Assembly: GCF_900103585.1 (NCBI RefSeq)
Contig: NZ_FNHV01000030.1
Coordinates: 29,083-93,082, forward strand
Direction of reading: 5' to 3'
Length of the DNA stretch: 64,000 bases
From: Streptomyces sp. cf386
GTDB lineage: Bacteria > Actinomycetota > Actinomycetes > Streptomycetales > Streptomycetaceae
The position numbers were made by a program, and so were the translations under genes. Shown here piece by piece: positions 44,512-52,447 of the stretch; the stretch's first letter is position 1, and each line of letters opens with the position of its first letter. Under the pieces are notes generated by a model, which was given only the letters and a program-made list of their open reading frames with translations, was not told where the DNA came from and did not search any database.

Positions 44512-45194
44512 GCGGTGAAGTCCTCCTGGGTCTCGGCGATCACCGGACGGCTGCTGTGCAGCAGGGAGAGCAGCAGCGGCGCGGCCAGCAGGGCGGGCAG
44601 GGCCTCGGTCAGCAGGGCGGTCGACGCGGCCACCAGTAGGAGCAGGGAGGCCGCGGCGAGGGTGGCGCGGGCGTGCCGGACGACGAAGTACGCGGCGAGG
44701 CGGGCGGTGTCGCGGGTGCGGAAGGCGAACAGCGAGGTGAGGACCAGCGCGTGCGCGCCCCACAGCAGCGAGCCGGCGCCGATCACCCCGAGCAGCACCG
44801 CCCACCAGCCGGGCAGGCCGGTGGCGGAGAAGTGGGTGAGGGTGAACGCGATGACGGTGAGCCAGGCGAGCAGGGGCGTCCAGAGTTTCAGCGCCGGGCG
44901 GGCGTTGAGCCGCCAGCCGCGTGCGTAGGTGCGCGCCGGGTGCAGGTCCGTGAGGTCGCGGCTGCGGTGGTGCAGGGCGTACAGGGCGGCGGACAGGGCC
45001 GGGCCGAGCGGCAGCAGGCATACGGCGGCCAGCGGCAGGTTGCCCGGGTCGGGGCCGAGGAGGAGCAGACCGGCGAGGCCGGGCGACGCGGCGAGGAGCA
45101 GCAGCGCCTCGACGGTGACGAGGGTGTGGATCAGGCCCGCGGCGCGGGAGAGGACTCCGGTACCGAAGGCGGCCGTAGGGGCGCCGCCGCTCAC
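44508..45194 (-). CDS. YesL-like (DUF624) membrane protein
   Basis: A 228-aa integral membrane protein with five or six hydrophobic segments (for example LIHTLVTVEALLLLAASPGLAGL and LPLAAVCLLPLGPALSAALYAL). It belongs to the DUF624/YesL group that accompanies LplABC-type oligosaccharide importers in polysaccharide operons; its role is unknown. The GTG at 45194 overlaps the binding-protein stop by four bases, and its own stop overlaps GH42, so expression is tied to both. Conserved features are VCLLPLGPALSAALYAL and RSRDLTDLHPARTYARGW, a cytoplasmic loop. Confidence 0.85.
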   Translation of the reverse strand: MSGGAPTAAFGTGVLSRAAGLIHTLVTVEALLLLAASPGLAGLLLLGPDPGNLPLAAVCLLPLGPALSAALYALHHRSRDLTDLHPARTYARGWRLNARPALKLWTPLLAWLTVIAFTLTHFSATGLPGWWAVLLGVIGAGSLLWGAHALVLTSLFAFRTRDTARLAAYFVVRHARATLAAASLLLLVAASTALLTEALPALLAAPLLLSLLHSSRPVIAETQEDFTA

Positions 45195-46846
45195 CCGTTC
45201 TCCTTCTTGAAGCGTTCGTACGCCTTGTTGTGCAGGTCGACGAGCTGGTCCATGTTCTTGGCCTTCAACTCGGCGACGTAGGCGTCCCATTCGGACATCG
45301 GGCGTTTGCCGAGGACGAACTTGAGGGTGTTCTGGATGGCGTGGTCCTTGAGCGGGGTGTCCCAGAGCGTCGCCTGTTCCTGCTCCATGGACTGCAGCGG
45401 GTGCGCCGGGTCGATCGGGAGCTCTTCGCGCTGGGACATGGCGTCCTGGAACTTCTGCTCGTCCGGGCTGAAGTTGGAGGAGACGAGGGCCCAGCTGCCG
45501 CCGTAGGTGAAGACGCCGTTGAAGAAGCCGTAGTCCTTCTGGAGGTCCTTCGGGGCGTCCGGTTCGGAGCCCATGAGGGAGATACCGGGCTTCAGCTCGT
45601 AGGTGTCGCCGGACTTGGTGTAAGTGACGCCCTCGACGCCCCACTTGCAGAACTGCTGGCCCTCGTCGGAGTACCAGAGCCAGTCCACGAACTGCATCAT
45701 CGCGACGAAGGTGTCGCTCTTGAGGGCCTTGCTGGAGATCATGACGCCGTTCTCCAGACGGGTACCGCCCAGGACCACCGGGCCCGCGGGGCCGAGGGGC
45801 ACCGGGACCATCTCGATCTTCGCGCCCTTGACCTGCTTCTCCAGGTTGTAGCGGTAGTTCTGCACCAGCTCCTGCGGGTTGGCGCTGATCACATAGGACT
45901 TCTCGGCCAGCAGTTTCTGCACGGCCTGGTCGTCCTGCTGGGTGAAGCTCTCGGGGTCCAGCAGCTTCTCGGCGACGAGCTTTCTCAGGTACTCGATCAT
46001 CTGGCGGTAGCTGTCCGTCGTGGCGTTGAAGACGAACTTCCCCGCCTCGGTGTCGAAGGTGAGGTTGTTGTAGGTCCAGCCCGCCTTCACCCCGTACGAC
46101 TGGCCGAGGTAGCTGAACAGCGCGCCGCACGGGAAGGGGGTGTTGCTGCTCCAGCGGTCGGTCCAGGGGTATTTGTCGGGGTACTCGGCCTTGAGTGCCT
46201 TGAGGACGTCGTACACCTCGTCCCAGCTGGTGGGCAGGTTCATACCGAGCTTGTCGAGGACGTCCGTGCGGAAGGACAGGGAGTAGCCGGACTTGACCTT
46301 CTCGTGCAGGCCGGGCAGCAGGTAGTAGCTGCCGTCGGACTGGCGTATGGAGTCGAGCTCGGGCTCCAACTTCCATCTCTTGACCTTGTCCTGGAAGTTG
46401 GGCATCAGGTGCACGTAGTCGCTGACCGCGAGGATCGCGCCGGACGACACGAACGCGACCTCGGAGGGGTGATACGTCTTGGGAATCAGGAAGGGGGCGT
46501 CGCCCGCGCCGATGAGGACGCTGCGCTTCTTCTCGTAGTCCGCCAGCGGGACGTCGAGGGGCTCGATGGTGATGCCGGTGCGCTTGGTGACCTCCTTCCA
46601 GAACAGCCAGCTGCTCTTCATCGGGTAGACGGGGTTGTTGTTGTGCAGCATCGAGAAGGACAGCGGCTTCGCCGCCTTGAACCGCTGTCCGGCGCGGTAC
46701 TCCTTCATCGCGCCGTTCTGCTTCTTCGACAGGTCCTTGGAGTCCCCGCCGTCGTCGCCGCTGCCGCAGCCGGTGAGGGTGGCGAGGCCGATGAATCCCG
46801 CGGCGGCGAGGATCTGGCGCCGCGACAGCTGACCTGAGTTCTTCAC
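45191..46846 (-). CDS. LplA-type oligosaccharide-binding lipoprotein
   Basis: A large extracytoplasmic receptor (551 aa) of the LplA group. The N-terminus MKNSGQLSRRQILAAAGFIGLATLTGCGS has RR before a hydrophobic core and lipobox LTGC, so Tat export is plausible. Family blocks include LSFSMLHNNNPVYPMKSSWLFWKEVTKRTGI, WDEVYDVLKALKAEYPDKYP and VMISSKALKSDTFVAMMQFVDWLW. Receptors of this type bind long plant oligosaccharides. It follows the two permease genes by 13 bases, the reverse of the usual receptor-first order. The GH42 in the operon points to a galactoside ligand. Confidence 0.92.
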   Translation of the reverse strand: MKNSGQLSRRQILAAAGFIGLATLTGCGSGDDGGDSKDLSKKQNGAMKEYRAGQRFKAAKPLSFSMLHNNNPVYPMKSSWLFWKEVTKRTGITIEPLDVPLADYEKKRSVLIGAGDAPFLIPKTYHPSEVAFVSSGAILAVSDYVHLMPNFQDKVKRWKLEPELDSIRQSDGSYYLLPGLHEKVKSGYSLSFRTDVLDKLGMNLPTSWDEVYDVLKALKAEYPDKYPWTDRWSSNTPFPCGALFSYLGQSYGVKAGWTYNNLTFDTEAGKFVFNATTDSYRQMIEYLRKLVAEKLLDPESFTQQDDQAVQKLLAEKSYVISANPQELVQNYRYNLEKQVKGAKIEMVPVPLGPAGPVVLGGTRLENGVMISSKALKSDTFVAMMQFVDWLWYSDEGQQFCKWGVEGVTYTKSGDTYELKPGISLMGSEPDAPKDLQKDYGFFNGVFTYGGSWALVSSNFSPDEQKFQDAMSQREELPIDPAHPLQSMEQEQATLWDTPLKDHAIQNTLKFVLGKRPMSEWDAYVAELKAKNMDQLVDLHNKAYERFKKENG

Positions 46847-46859
46847 GGATACTCCCTTG

Positions 46860-47729
46860 TTAGCCCTTGACCGCGCCGAGCATCACGCCCGAGACGAAGT
46901 AGCGCTGGACGAACGGGTACACACAGAGGATCGGCAGCGCGGTGAGCACGATGGTGACCGCCTGGATGTTCGCCCCGACCTGGCTGAGCTGCTCGGTGCC
47001 GGCACCGGCGTTGGAGCCTCCGGTGGCGCCCTGGATGAGGTTGCGCAGGTAGACGGTGACCGGCATCAGATCCGTCCGGTCCATATAGAGGAACGCGCTG
47101 AACCAGGAGTTCCAGAACGACACCGAGTAGAAGAGCACCATCGTCGCCACGACCGCCTTGGACAGCGGCAGCACGATCCGCAGCAGGATGCCGTACGTGC
47201 TCAGGCCGTCGATCTGGGCGGCCTCCTCCAGCTCGGTCGGCAGGCTCTCGAAGAAGGCCTTCATGACCAGGAGGTTGAAGACGCTGATCGCGTTGGGCAG
47301 CGCGATGGCCCACACACTGTTCTTCAGTCCGAGGCTGGTGATCAGCACATAGTTGGGGATCAGGCCACCGGTGAAGAACATGGTGAACACGGCGATGCCG
47401 ACGAGCGCGCCACGGCCCTTGAGGTGCTTCTTCGACAGGACGTAGGCGTAACAGGTCGTCAGCACCATGGCGACGGCGGTCGCGACGACCGTGTAGAACA
47501 CGGTGTTGCCGTAGTTGCGCCAGAACATGGAGTCCTGGAACACGATCTTGTACGTGGTGAGGTTGAACCCCTCGGGCCACAGGGTCACTTCGCCGGCGCG
47601 GATCTGTCGCTCCCCGCTGAAGGACCGCGCGATGATGTTGAGGAAGGGGTACAGGGTCACGACCACGACGAGGGTGAGGATCACCCCGTTGACACCCTGG
47701 AAGACGCGGTGGGAACGGCTCGGCTTCAC
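46860..47729 (-). CDS. LplC/YtcP-type ABC transporter permease
   Basis: A membrane permease of about 289 aa. The GTG at 47729 overlaps the preceding permease stop by four bases; the adjacent GTG at 47732 is an equal candidate. VFQGVNGVILTLVVVVTLYPFLNII is the first segment. The ATPase loop reads ELEEAAQIDGLSTYGILLRI then VLPLSKAVVATMVLFYSVSFWN. It ends YFVSGVMLGAVKG, as is typical of LplC proteins. With the LplB subunit it forms the channel of the galactoside importer. No ATPase is encoded here. Confidence 0.93.
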   Translation of the reverse strand: MKPSRSHRVFQGVNGVILTLVVVVTLYPFLNIIARSFSGERQIRAGEVTLWPEGFNLTTYKIVFQDSMFWRNYGNTVFYTVVATAVAMVLTTCYAYVLSKKHLKGRGALVGIAVFTMFFTGGLIPNYVLITSLGLKNSVWAIALPNAISVFNLLVMKAFFESLPTELEEAAQIDGLSTYGILLRIVLPLSKAVVATMVLFYSVSFWNSWFSAFLYMDRTDLMPVTVYLRNLIQGATGGSNAGAGTEQLSQVGANIQAVTIVLTALPILCVYPFVQRYFVSGVMLGAVKG

Positions 47730-48718
47730 CACAGGCTGGTCCCCACTGTGCGGCGCGAGAGCGTGTTGGCGGACGTGATCAGGACCAGGCCGATGATCGC
47801 CTCGAACAGGCCGATGGCGGCGGCGTAGCTGAAGCTGTTGGACTCCACACCGGTCCGGTAGACGTAGGTGGAGATCACGTCGGAGGTCTGGTAGGTCAGC
47901 GGGTTGTACAGCAGCAGGACCTTCTCGAAGCCGACGGCCATGAAGGTGCCGACGTTGAGGATCAGCAGCGTGATCATGGTGGGGCGGATGCCGGGCAGGG
48001 TGACGTGCCAGATCTGCCGCCAGCGGCCCGCGCCGTCGATGCGGGCGGCCTCGTACAGGTCCTCGTCGATGGTGGTGAGCGCGGCGAGGTAGAGGATCGT
48101 GCCCCAGCCGGCGGTCTGCCAGATCTCCGAGCCGACGTAGACGGTGCGGAACCACTCGGGTTCCTGGATGAACCGGATCGGGTCGTGCCCGAACCACCCC
48201 AGGACGTGGTTGATCGGGCCGTCCGTGGCGAGCATCTGCATCGTGATGCCCGCGACGATCACGATCGACAGGAAGTGCGGCAGATACGACACCGACTGCA
48301 CGAATCGTTTCAGCGAGCGTCGGCGCACCTCGTTGAGCAGCAGGGCGAGCACGATCGGGATCGGGAAGCAGAAGACGAGCGTCAGTCCGCCGAGCCACAG
48401 GGTGTTGCGGAACACCTGCCAGAAGGTGGGGTCGCTGAGGAACATCTCGACATAGCGCAGGCCCACCCAGTCCTCGCCGAAGATCGATCCGCCCGGCTCG
48501 AAGCGCCGGAAGGCGATGACGTTGCCGATCATCGGCAGATAGCGGAAGACCAGGAAGAACAGCAGCGGCAGCAGGGCCAGCGAGTACAACTGCCAGTCCC
48601 GGCGCAGCGCCCGACGCCAGCCGGTGCGCGTCGGCGGACGGCCACGGCGGGGTGGGGCTTTCGTCGGCGGCGGCTCCTGTGTGCCGGGGGGCGGAGCCGA
48701 TCTGGTGGGGGTGCTCAT
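47726..48718 (-). CDS. LplB-type ABC transporter permease
   Basis: A membrane permease of 330 aa and first gene of the GH42 operon. The ATG at 48718 has GGGAGG eight bases upstream; the longer frame to 48817 crosses the operator and was rejected. A basic Pro-rich tail of about 45 residues precedes segment 1 (LYSLALLPLLFFLVFRYLPM). ATPase-contact loop: DLYEAARIDGAGRWRQIWHV. VQSVSYLPHFLSIVIVAGI is the conserved LplB block. Expression is probably set by the palindrome at 48740-48752. Confidence 0.93.
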   Translation of the reverse strand: MSTPTRSAPPPGTQEPPPTKAPPRRGRPPTRTGWRRALRRDWQLYSLALLPLLFFLVFRYLPMIGNVIAFRRFEPGGSIFGEDWVGLRYVEMFLSDPTFWQVFRNTLWLGGLTLVFCFPIPIVLALLLNEVRRRSLKRFVQSVSYLPHFLSIVIVAGITMQMLATDGPINHVLGWFGHDPIRFIQEPEWFRTVYVGSEIWQTAGWGTILYLAALTTIDEDLYEAARIDGAGRWRQIWHVTLPGIRPTMITLLILNVGTFMAVGFEKVLLLYNPLTYQTSDVISTYVYRTGVESNSFSYAAAIGLFEAIIGLVLITSANTLSRRTVGTSLW

Positions 48719-48739
48719 GCGGTAGGCCTCCCGGTGGCA

Positions 48740-48776
48740 CCGAAAGTTTCGGAGTCGTACCGGCAACTTTGCGGCG
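48740..48776. promoter_or_regulatory. Operator CCGAAAGTTTCGG and a second imperfect copy
   Basis: CCGAAA-G-TTTCGG (48740-48752) is a perfect odd palindrome 22 bases upstream of the lplB start. A looser repeat, CCGGCAACTTTGCGG, ends near 48775, about two helical turns away. LacI-family operators with CGAAA(N)TTTCG are common before Streptomyces glycosidase operons. The site is in the shared 186-base divergent region and could also affect the CE7 gene. Confidence 0.6.
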
Positions 48777-48904
48777 AGGTTAGGGGCGGGTGTAATGGCT
48801 GTCAATGGGACTGACACGGAAGGTGAGTTGAGGAGGCAGTTGCCCGGACGAGCCCCGAACTACGAAACATTCATATTCAGAAGCGCAACAATCGGAGGCA
48901 GCTG

Positions 48905-49909
48905 GTGCCCGCGTTCGACCTGCCCTTGGCGGAGCTGGAGCGCTACCGCCCGGATCCCCACGAGCCCGCCGATTTCGACGAGTTCTGGCACGACACCCTC
49001 AAGGAGGCGGCACAGCCGGAGGTGTTGGTGTCGGCGCACCCGGTGCGGACCGGGCTGCGGCTGACCGAGATGTGGGACGTGACCTTCCGGGGGTTCGCCG
49101 GCGACCCGGTGCGGGCCTGGTTCAGCAGACCGGCCGGGGTGCGCGAACCGCTGCCCGCGGTCGTCGAGTACGCCGGCTACGGCCGTGGCCGCGGCCTCCC
49201 GCACGAGCGGCTGACCTGGGTGAACGCCGGGTACGCGCATCTGCTGATGGACAACAGGGGCCAGGGCGACCAGTACGGCAACGGCGGCGCCACCCCTGAC
49301 CCGCACGCCACGGCGCCGGGCGGCCCGGGCCCGGCGGTACGCGGGCTGTTGTCACCCCACGACCACCACTACCGCCGCCTGATCACGGACGCGGTACGAG
49401 CCGTCACGGCCGTGCGGGCCCTGCCGGGCGTGGACGCCGCACGGATCGCCGCCGTCGGCAACAGCCAGGGCGGCGGGCTCGCCCTCGCCGTAGCGGGACT
49501 CGTGCCCGACCTCGCGGCGCTCCTCGCCACCGCCCCGTTCCTGTGCGGCATCCGGCGCGCCCTCGACCTCACGGACGCGGGGCCGTACGGCGAGATCACC
49601 GCGTACCTCTCCGTGCACCGGGGCGCCGAGCGCGCCGCGTACGACACCCTCGCCTACCTGGAGGGGATCACCTTCGCGCGGCGCGCCCACGCTGCGGCCC
49701 ACTTCGGGGTCGGCCTGCGCGACACGGTGTGCCCGCCGAGCGGGGCGTACGGCGCCTTCAACCGCTATGCGGGGCTGTCGGGCGCGGACCCGCGCAAGGA
49801 GATCCACGCCTATCCGTTCAACGGCCACGAGGGCGGCGACGCGGTGCACGTGCGTCGCCAACTGGACTGGCTGTGCGAAGTGTTGGCCTTCGACCCACGG
49901 TCCGCGTAA
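48905..49909 (+). CDS. CE7 acetyl esterase (acetyl xylan esterase/cephalosporin-C deacetylase type)
   Basis: A cytoplasmic alpha/beta hydrolase of 334 aa that removes acetyl groups from imported short xylo- or other oligosaccharides. The GTG at 48905 has GGAGG upstream. The catalytic triad is visible: S187 in AVGNSQGGGLAL, D273 in GLRDTVCPPSGAYGAFNRY and H308 in FNGHEGGDAVHVRRQLDW. The CE7 signature DNRGQGDQYGNGG lies at about 116-128. No signal peptide. It is divergent from the GH42 importer operon, which suggests that the imported galactosides are acetylated, or that both genes share a plant-polysaccharide signal. Confidence 0.93.
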   Translation: MPAFDLPLAELERYRPDPHEPADFDEFWHDTLKEAAQPEVLVSAHPVRTGLRLTEMWDVTFRGFAGDPVRAWFSRPAGVREPLPAVVEYAGYGRGRGLPHERLTWVNAGYAHLLMDNRGQGDQYGNGGATPDPHATAPGGPGPAVRGLLSPHDHHYRRLITDAVRAVTAVRALPGVDAARIAAVGNSQGGGLALAVAGLVPDLAALLATAPFLCGIRRALDLTDAGPYGEITAYLSVHRGAERAAYDTLAYLEGITFARRAHAAAHFGVGLRDTVCPPSGAYGAFNRYAGLSGADPRKEIHAYPFNGHEGGDAVHVRRQLDWLCEVLAFDPRSA

Positions 49910-49932
49910 ATGCGGCCGGATTTCCAACTGGC

Positions 49933-49993
49933 TTGACGGTGTTGTCCGTTGAGGCGATAGAGTCATGCGGGGGCCGCTCGACAACGTTGTCGA
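49933..49993 (+). promoter_or_regulatory. Orphan promoter with LacI-type operator
   Basis: TTGACG (49933-49938) and GATAGA (49956-49961) are 17 bases apart and face right. TCGACAACGTTGTCGA (49978-49993), a perfect 16-base palindrome containing the GH92 operator, lies just after the expected start point. No plus-strand gene follows; a terminator hairpin begins at 50062. Confidence 0.5.
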
Positions 49994-50061
49994 CCTTGCA
50001 TCCCCGCACAGCCACTCTCCAACCGGACGGGCCTCTCTCCCCCCTCGGGTCCGTCTGGCTC

Positions 50062-50102
50062 GCGGACCCGGTGGACGACGGCTCAACGCCCACCGGGTCC
50101 GC
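50062..50102. terminator. Terminator of the two-gene glycosyltransferase cassette
   Basis: GCGGACCCGGTGG (50062-50074) and CCACCGGGTCCGC (50090-50102) form a perfect 13-base stem. It lies just beyond the stop of the minus-strand gene at 50116. Bases 50076-50103 recur with one mismatch at 52408-52435. Confidence 0.8.
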
Positions 50103-50115
50103 TCGAGAACGAACC

Positions 50116-51009
50116 TCACGCCGTCGCGGCGGTCACCTCCACGGAGAGGTCGTTGTCGACCGTGTAGTAGGGACGTACGGCGACATCGCCGACCGCGGCC
50201 GTCGGATAGACGAAGATCTCCTTGCGGTCCGCCACGTCGTCGAGCAGCCGGCCGATCCGGATCGAGGTGGCATCCGCAGCCGGCCGGGGCTGGACGGAGA
50301 GGTCCCAGACGCGGCTTCCGGTGTCATGGTGGGCGGCCAACTCCCCGTAGTCCACGGTGAAGGAGAACGCCCGGCCGTCGCTTGCGGCCCGTGGTTCCAG
50401 GGTCCGTACGACGCCCTTCCCGCCCCGCAGACGCAGTCGTACGGCGGCCCCCTCGGCGAGCGTGGCGCCGTGCAGCCGGGCCCTGACCGTCAGCGTCCGG
50501 CCCGCGACCTCGATGCCCTCGACCTCCGCGTGGGCGGTGCGCAGCCAGGCCCGCACCGCGAGATAGCCGTCCTTGGTGGTGTACGGCACCCGCACGGCGA
50601 CCGGCGACGGCCAGTCGCGGGCCCGTCCGTCGACGAGGGTCCGCAGGTCACGCAGACCGGGGCGGAGGCGGAGGCGCCCTGCGCTTGACTCTCCGCGCTC
50701 ACCTGGTTCTCCGCGCTCGCCCGGTTCTCCTGGTTCGGGAAGCAGGTACACGTCCCAACGGCCCTCGGCGAGGGCGAGCTTCGGCTCCAGGACGGCGCGC
50801 AGGCGGCCGTCGTCCTCGGGCTCCAGGTCGAGCATGTGCAGAACCTTCTCGGGCTGCCCCTTCTTGGGACGCAGCCGCAGCAGCAGCCGGGGCGGGTGGG
50901 AGCCGGCGGCCGTCTGCGCCGGCAGCAGGAAGGTGATGCGCCCGTCCGAGTCGACCGTGCAGTCGGTGCGCGGTGTCGCGTCACGTGTCGTGCCGGGTTG
51001 CCTCGTCAT
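50116..51009 (-). CDS. Unknown protein paired with a GT4 glycosyltransferase
   Basis: A 297-aa protein without signal peptide or membrane segment; I do not recognise the family. The ATG at 51009 overlaps the glycosyltransferase stop by four bases. It appears to consist of two beta-rich halves: the first (about 15-95) has ITFLLPAQTAAGSHPPRLLLR and LALAEGRWDVYLLPEP. The second (about 130-297) has VAVRVPYTTKDGYLAVRAWLR, FSFTVDYGELA and a C-terminal FVYPTAAVGDVAVRPYYTVD. A tandem GEPGER repeat at about 93-107 links them. A beta-sandwich accessory domain for a polysaccharide or cell-surface glycan enzyme is a guess from context. Confidence 0.75.
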   Translation of the reverse strand: MTRQPGTTRDATPRTDCTVDSDGRITFLLPAQTAAGSHPPRLLLRLRPKKGQPEKVLHMLDLEPEDDGRLRAVLEPKLALAEGRWDVYLLPEPGEPGERGEPGERGESSAGRLRLRPGLRDLRTLVDGRARDWPSPVAVRVPYTTKDGYLAVRAWLRTAHAEVEGIEVAGRTLTVRARLHGATLAEGAAVRLRLRGGKGVVRTLEPRAASDGRAFSFTVDYGELAAHHDTGSRVWDLSVQPRPAADATSIRIGRLLDDVADRKEIFVYPTAAVGDVAVRPYYTVDNDLSVEVTAATA

Positions 51010-52271
51010 CGCTGTCCCCTCCGTACCGTGCGCACCGCGCGGGAGGCCACGGCATAGGCGGCGTCGCGGGCGGCGAAGCCCTGGCTGACCAGGGCACGTT
51101 GTATTCGGCCGGGTCCCTGCCCGACCGGTCGCCCGGCCCTGCGAGCCGACAGTGCCTCGTCGATCAGTCGCTCGGCGTGGTCGACGATCGGGAGCGGCGC
51201 GAACCGTCGCGCGTTCGCCATGGCCGTACGGCCCATCTGCCGGCGTCGTTCGTCGTCGCGGACGAGGTCCAGGAGTGCGGCGCCCAGCGCGTCACGGTCC
51301 CCGACCGGCACGAGTCGGCCGTCGACCCCGTCCTTGATGATCTCGCCGGGTCCGTACGGGCAGTCGGTGCTGACCACCGGCAGTCCGCAGCGCATCGCCT
51401 CGACGATGGTCATGCCGAACGGCTCGAAGTTGGACGCGGCCGCGCCGATCGAGCCCTTGACCCACTCCGCCTCCATGGGAGCCGCCGCGCCCATGAGGAA
51501 GACGTTGTCGTACAGGCCGAGGCGGTGGATGAGCTGCCGCAGCCGGTCCTGTTCCTCGCCCTTGCCGTAGATGCGCAGGTGCCAGTCGGGACGTTCGGCG
51601 GCGACGAGGGCGAAGGCCTCGATGAGCAGGTCGTACCGCTTCACCGGGACCAGCCGCCCCGCCGCGACCACGACCTTCGCGGTGCCGTCCGCGGCGGCCA
51701 GCGCGGGGTCGGGAACGCTGTTCGGGAGTGCCTCCACCCGCACACCGGGCAGCCGCATCTTGCGCCGGTAGGCGGCGGCGTCCGCCTCCGTGACCGTGGT
51801 CAGCACGTCCAGCCCGCGATACGCCCGGCGCAGCGCGGTGCGCAGCCGGGGCGGGTGGTTGTCGAGGGTGAGGTGCTCCTGCCCGATGCGGATGACGCGT
51901 TCCGGTGCCTGGAGCGCGAGGTGCACGTTGAGTCCGGGCCGGGTGCCGATGACGACATCGGCGTCGGTCGCCGCCAGACACTCGCCGATCCGCCGGTCGG
52001 TCAACTCGCTGTACTGCCGGTGGCGGTACTCGGCGGCGGGGAACACGCGCGCCGGTCTCAAATGCAGGGGATGTTCCTTCTCGTGCCGCAGATCCACCAG
52101 CGGGTTTAAGGAAACCTTCGGGTCCAGGGTGAAGTTGGGGTGTTCCCGGTGCCGCAGCACGGAGACGATCTCCACGTCGTGCCGCTCGGCCAGCGCCTGA
52201 GCCAGGTTGAACGTGGTGGTGATCGTGCCTCCGATCCCGTAGGCGTTGTGCAGCAGGAAAGTGATCTTCAT
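51006..52271 (-). CDS. GT4 family glycosyltransferase
   Basis: A retaining GT-B glycosyltransferase of 421 aa, cytoplasmic or membrane-associated. The N-terminal Rossmann domain begins MKITFLLHNAYGIGGTITTT. The C-terminal donor domain starts VVAAGRLVPVKRYDLLIEAF and carries the E-x7-E motif in NFEPFGMTIVEAMRCGLPVV, followed by GEIIKDGVDGRLVPVGDRDAL. The family uses nucleotide-activated sugars; related actinobacterial proteins build cell-wall teichoic or other surface glycans. It is the first gene of a two-gene unit and is bracketed by near-identical terminators, which makes the unit look like an insert. Confidence 0.9.
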   Translation of the reverse strand: MKITFLLHNAYGIGGTITTTFNLAQALAERHDVEIVSVLRHREHPNFTLDPKVSLNPLVDLRHEKEHPLHLRPARVFPAAEYRHRQYSELTDRRIGECLAATDADVVIGTRPGLNVHLALQAPERVIRIGQEHLTLDNHPPRLRTALRRAYRGLDVLTTVTEADAAAYRRKMRLPGVRVEALPNSVPDPALAAADGTAKVVVAAGRLVPVKRYDLLIEAFALVAAERPDWHLRIYGKGEEQDRLRQLIHRLGLYDNVFLMGAAAPMEAEWVKGSIGAAASNFEPFGMTIVEAMRCGLPVVSTDCPYGPGEIIKDGVDGRLVPVGDRDALGAALLDLVRDDERRRQMGRTAMANARRFAPLPIVDHAERLIDEALSARRAGRPVGQGPGRIQRALVSQGFAARDAAYAVASRAVRTVRRGQR

Positions 52272-52394
52272 ATGGGCTAGACCGCGTCGAACCCCCTTAC
52301 GGTTGCCTTCCGTTACCAGTTTGTTTTCCTGTTCAACACTCTGCCGACCGGGGCCGGTCGCCGCTCGCGGTCACCACCCCACCCGGATCGACGA

Positions 52395-52435
52395 CGGGCC
52401 CGGCGGGCGACGGCTCGACGCCCACCGGGTCCGCT
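52395..52435. terminator. Terminator of the LPMO gene
   Basis: CGGGCCCGGCGGGCG (52395-52409) pairs imperfectly with CGCCCACCGGGTCC (52419-52432), with G-U type mismatches, about 13 bases beyond the LPMO stop on the minus strand. It shares 27 of 28 bases with the 50076-50103 hairpin region. Confidence 0.65.
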
Positions 52436-52447
52436 TCGGGCGGCGGT

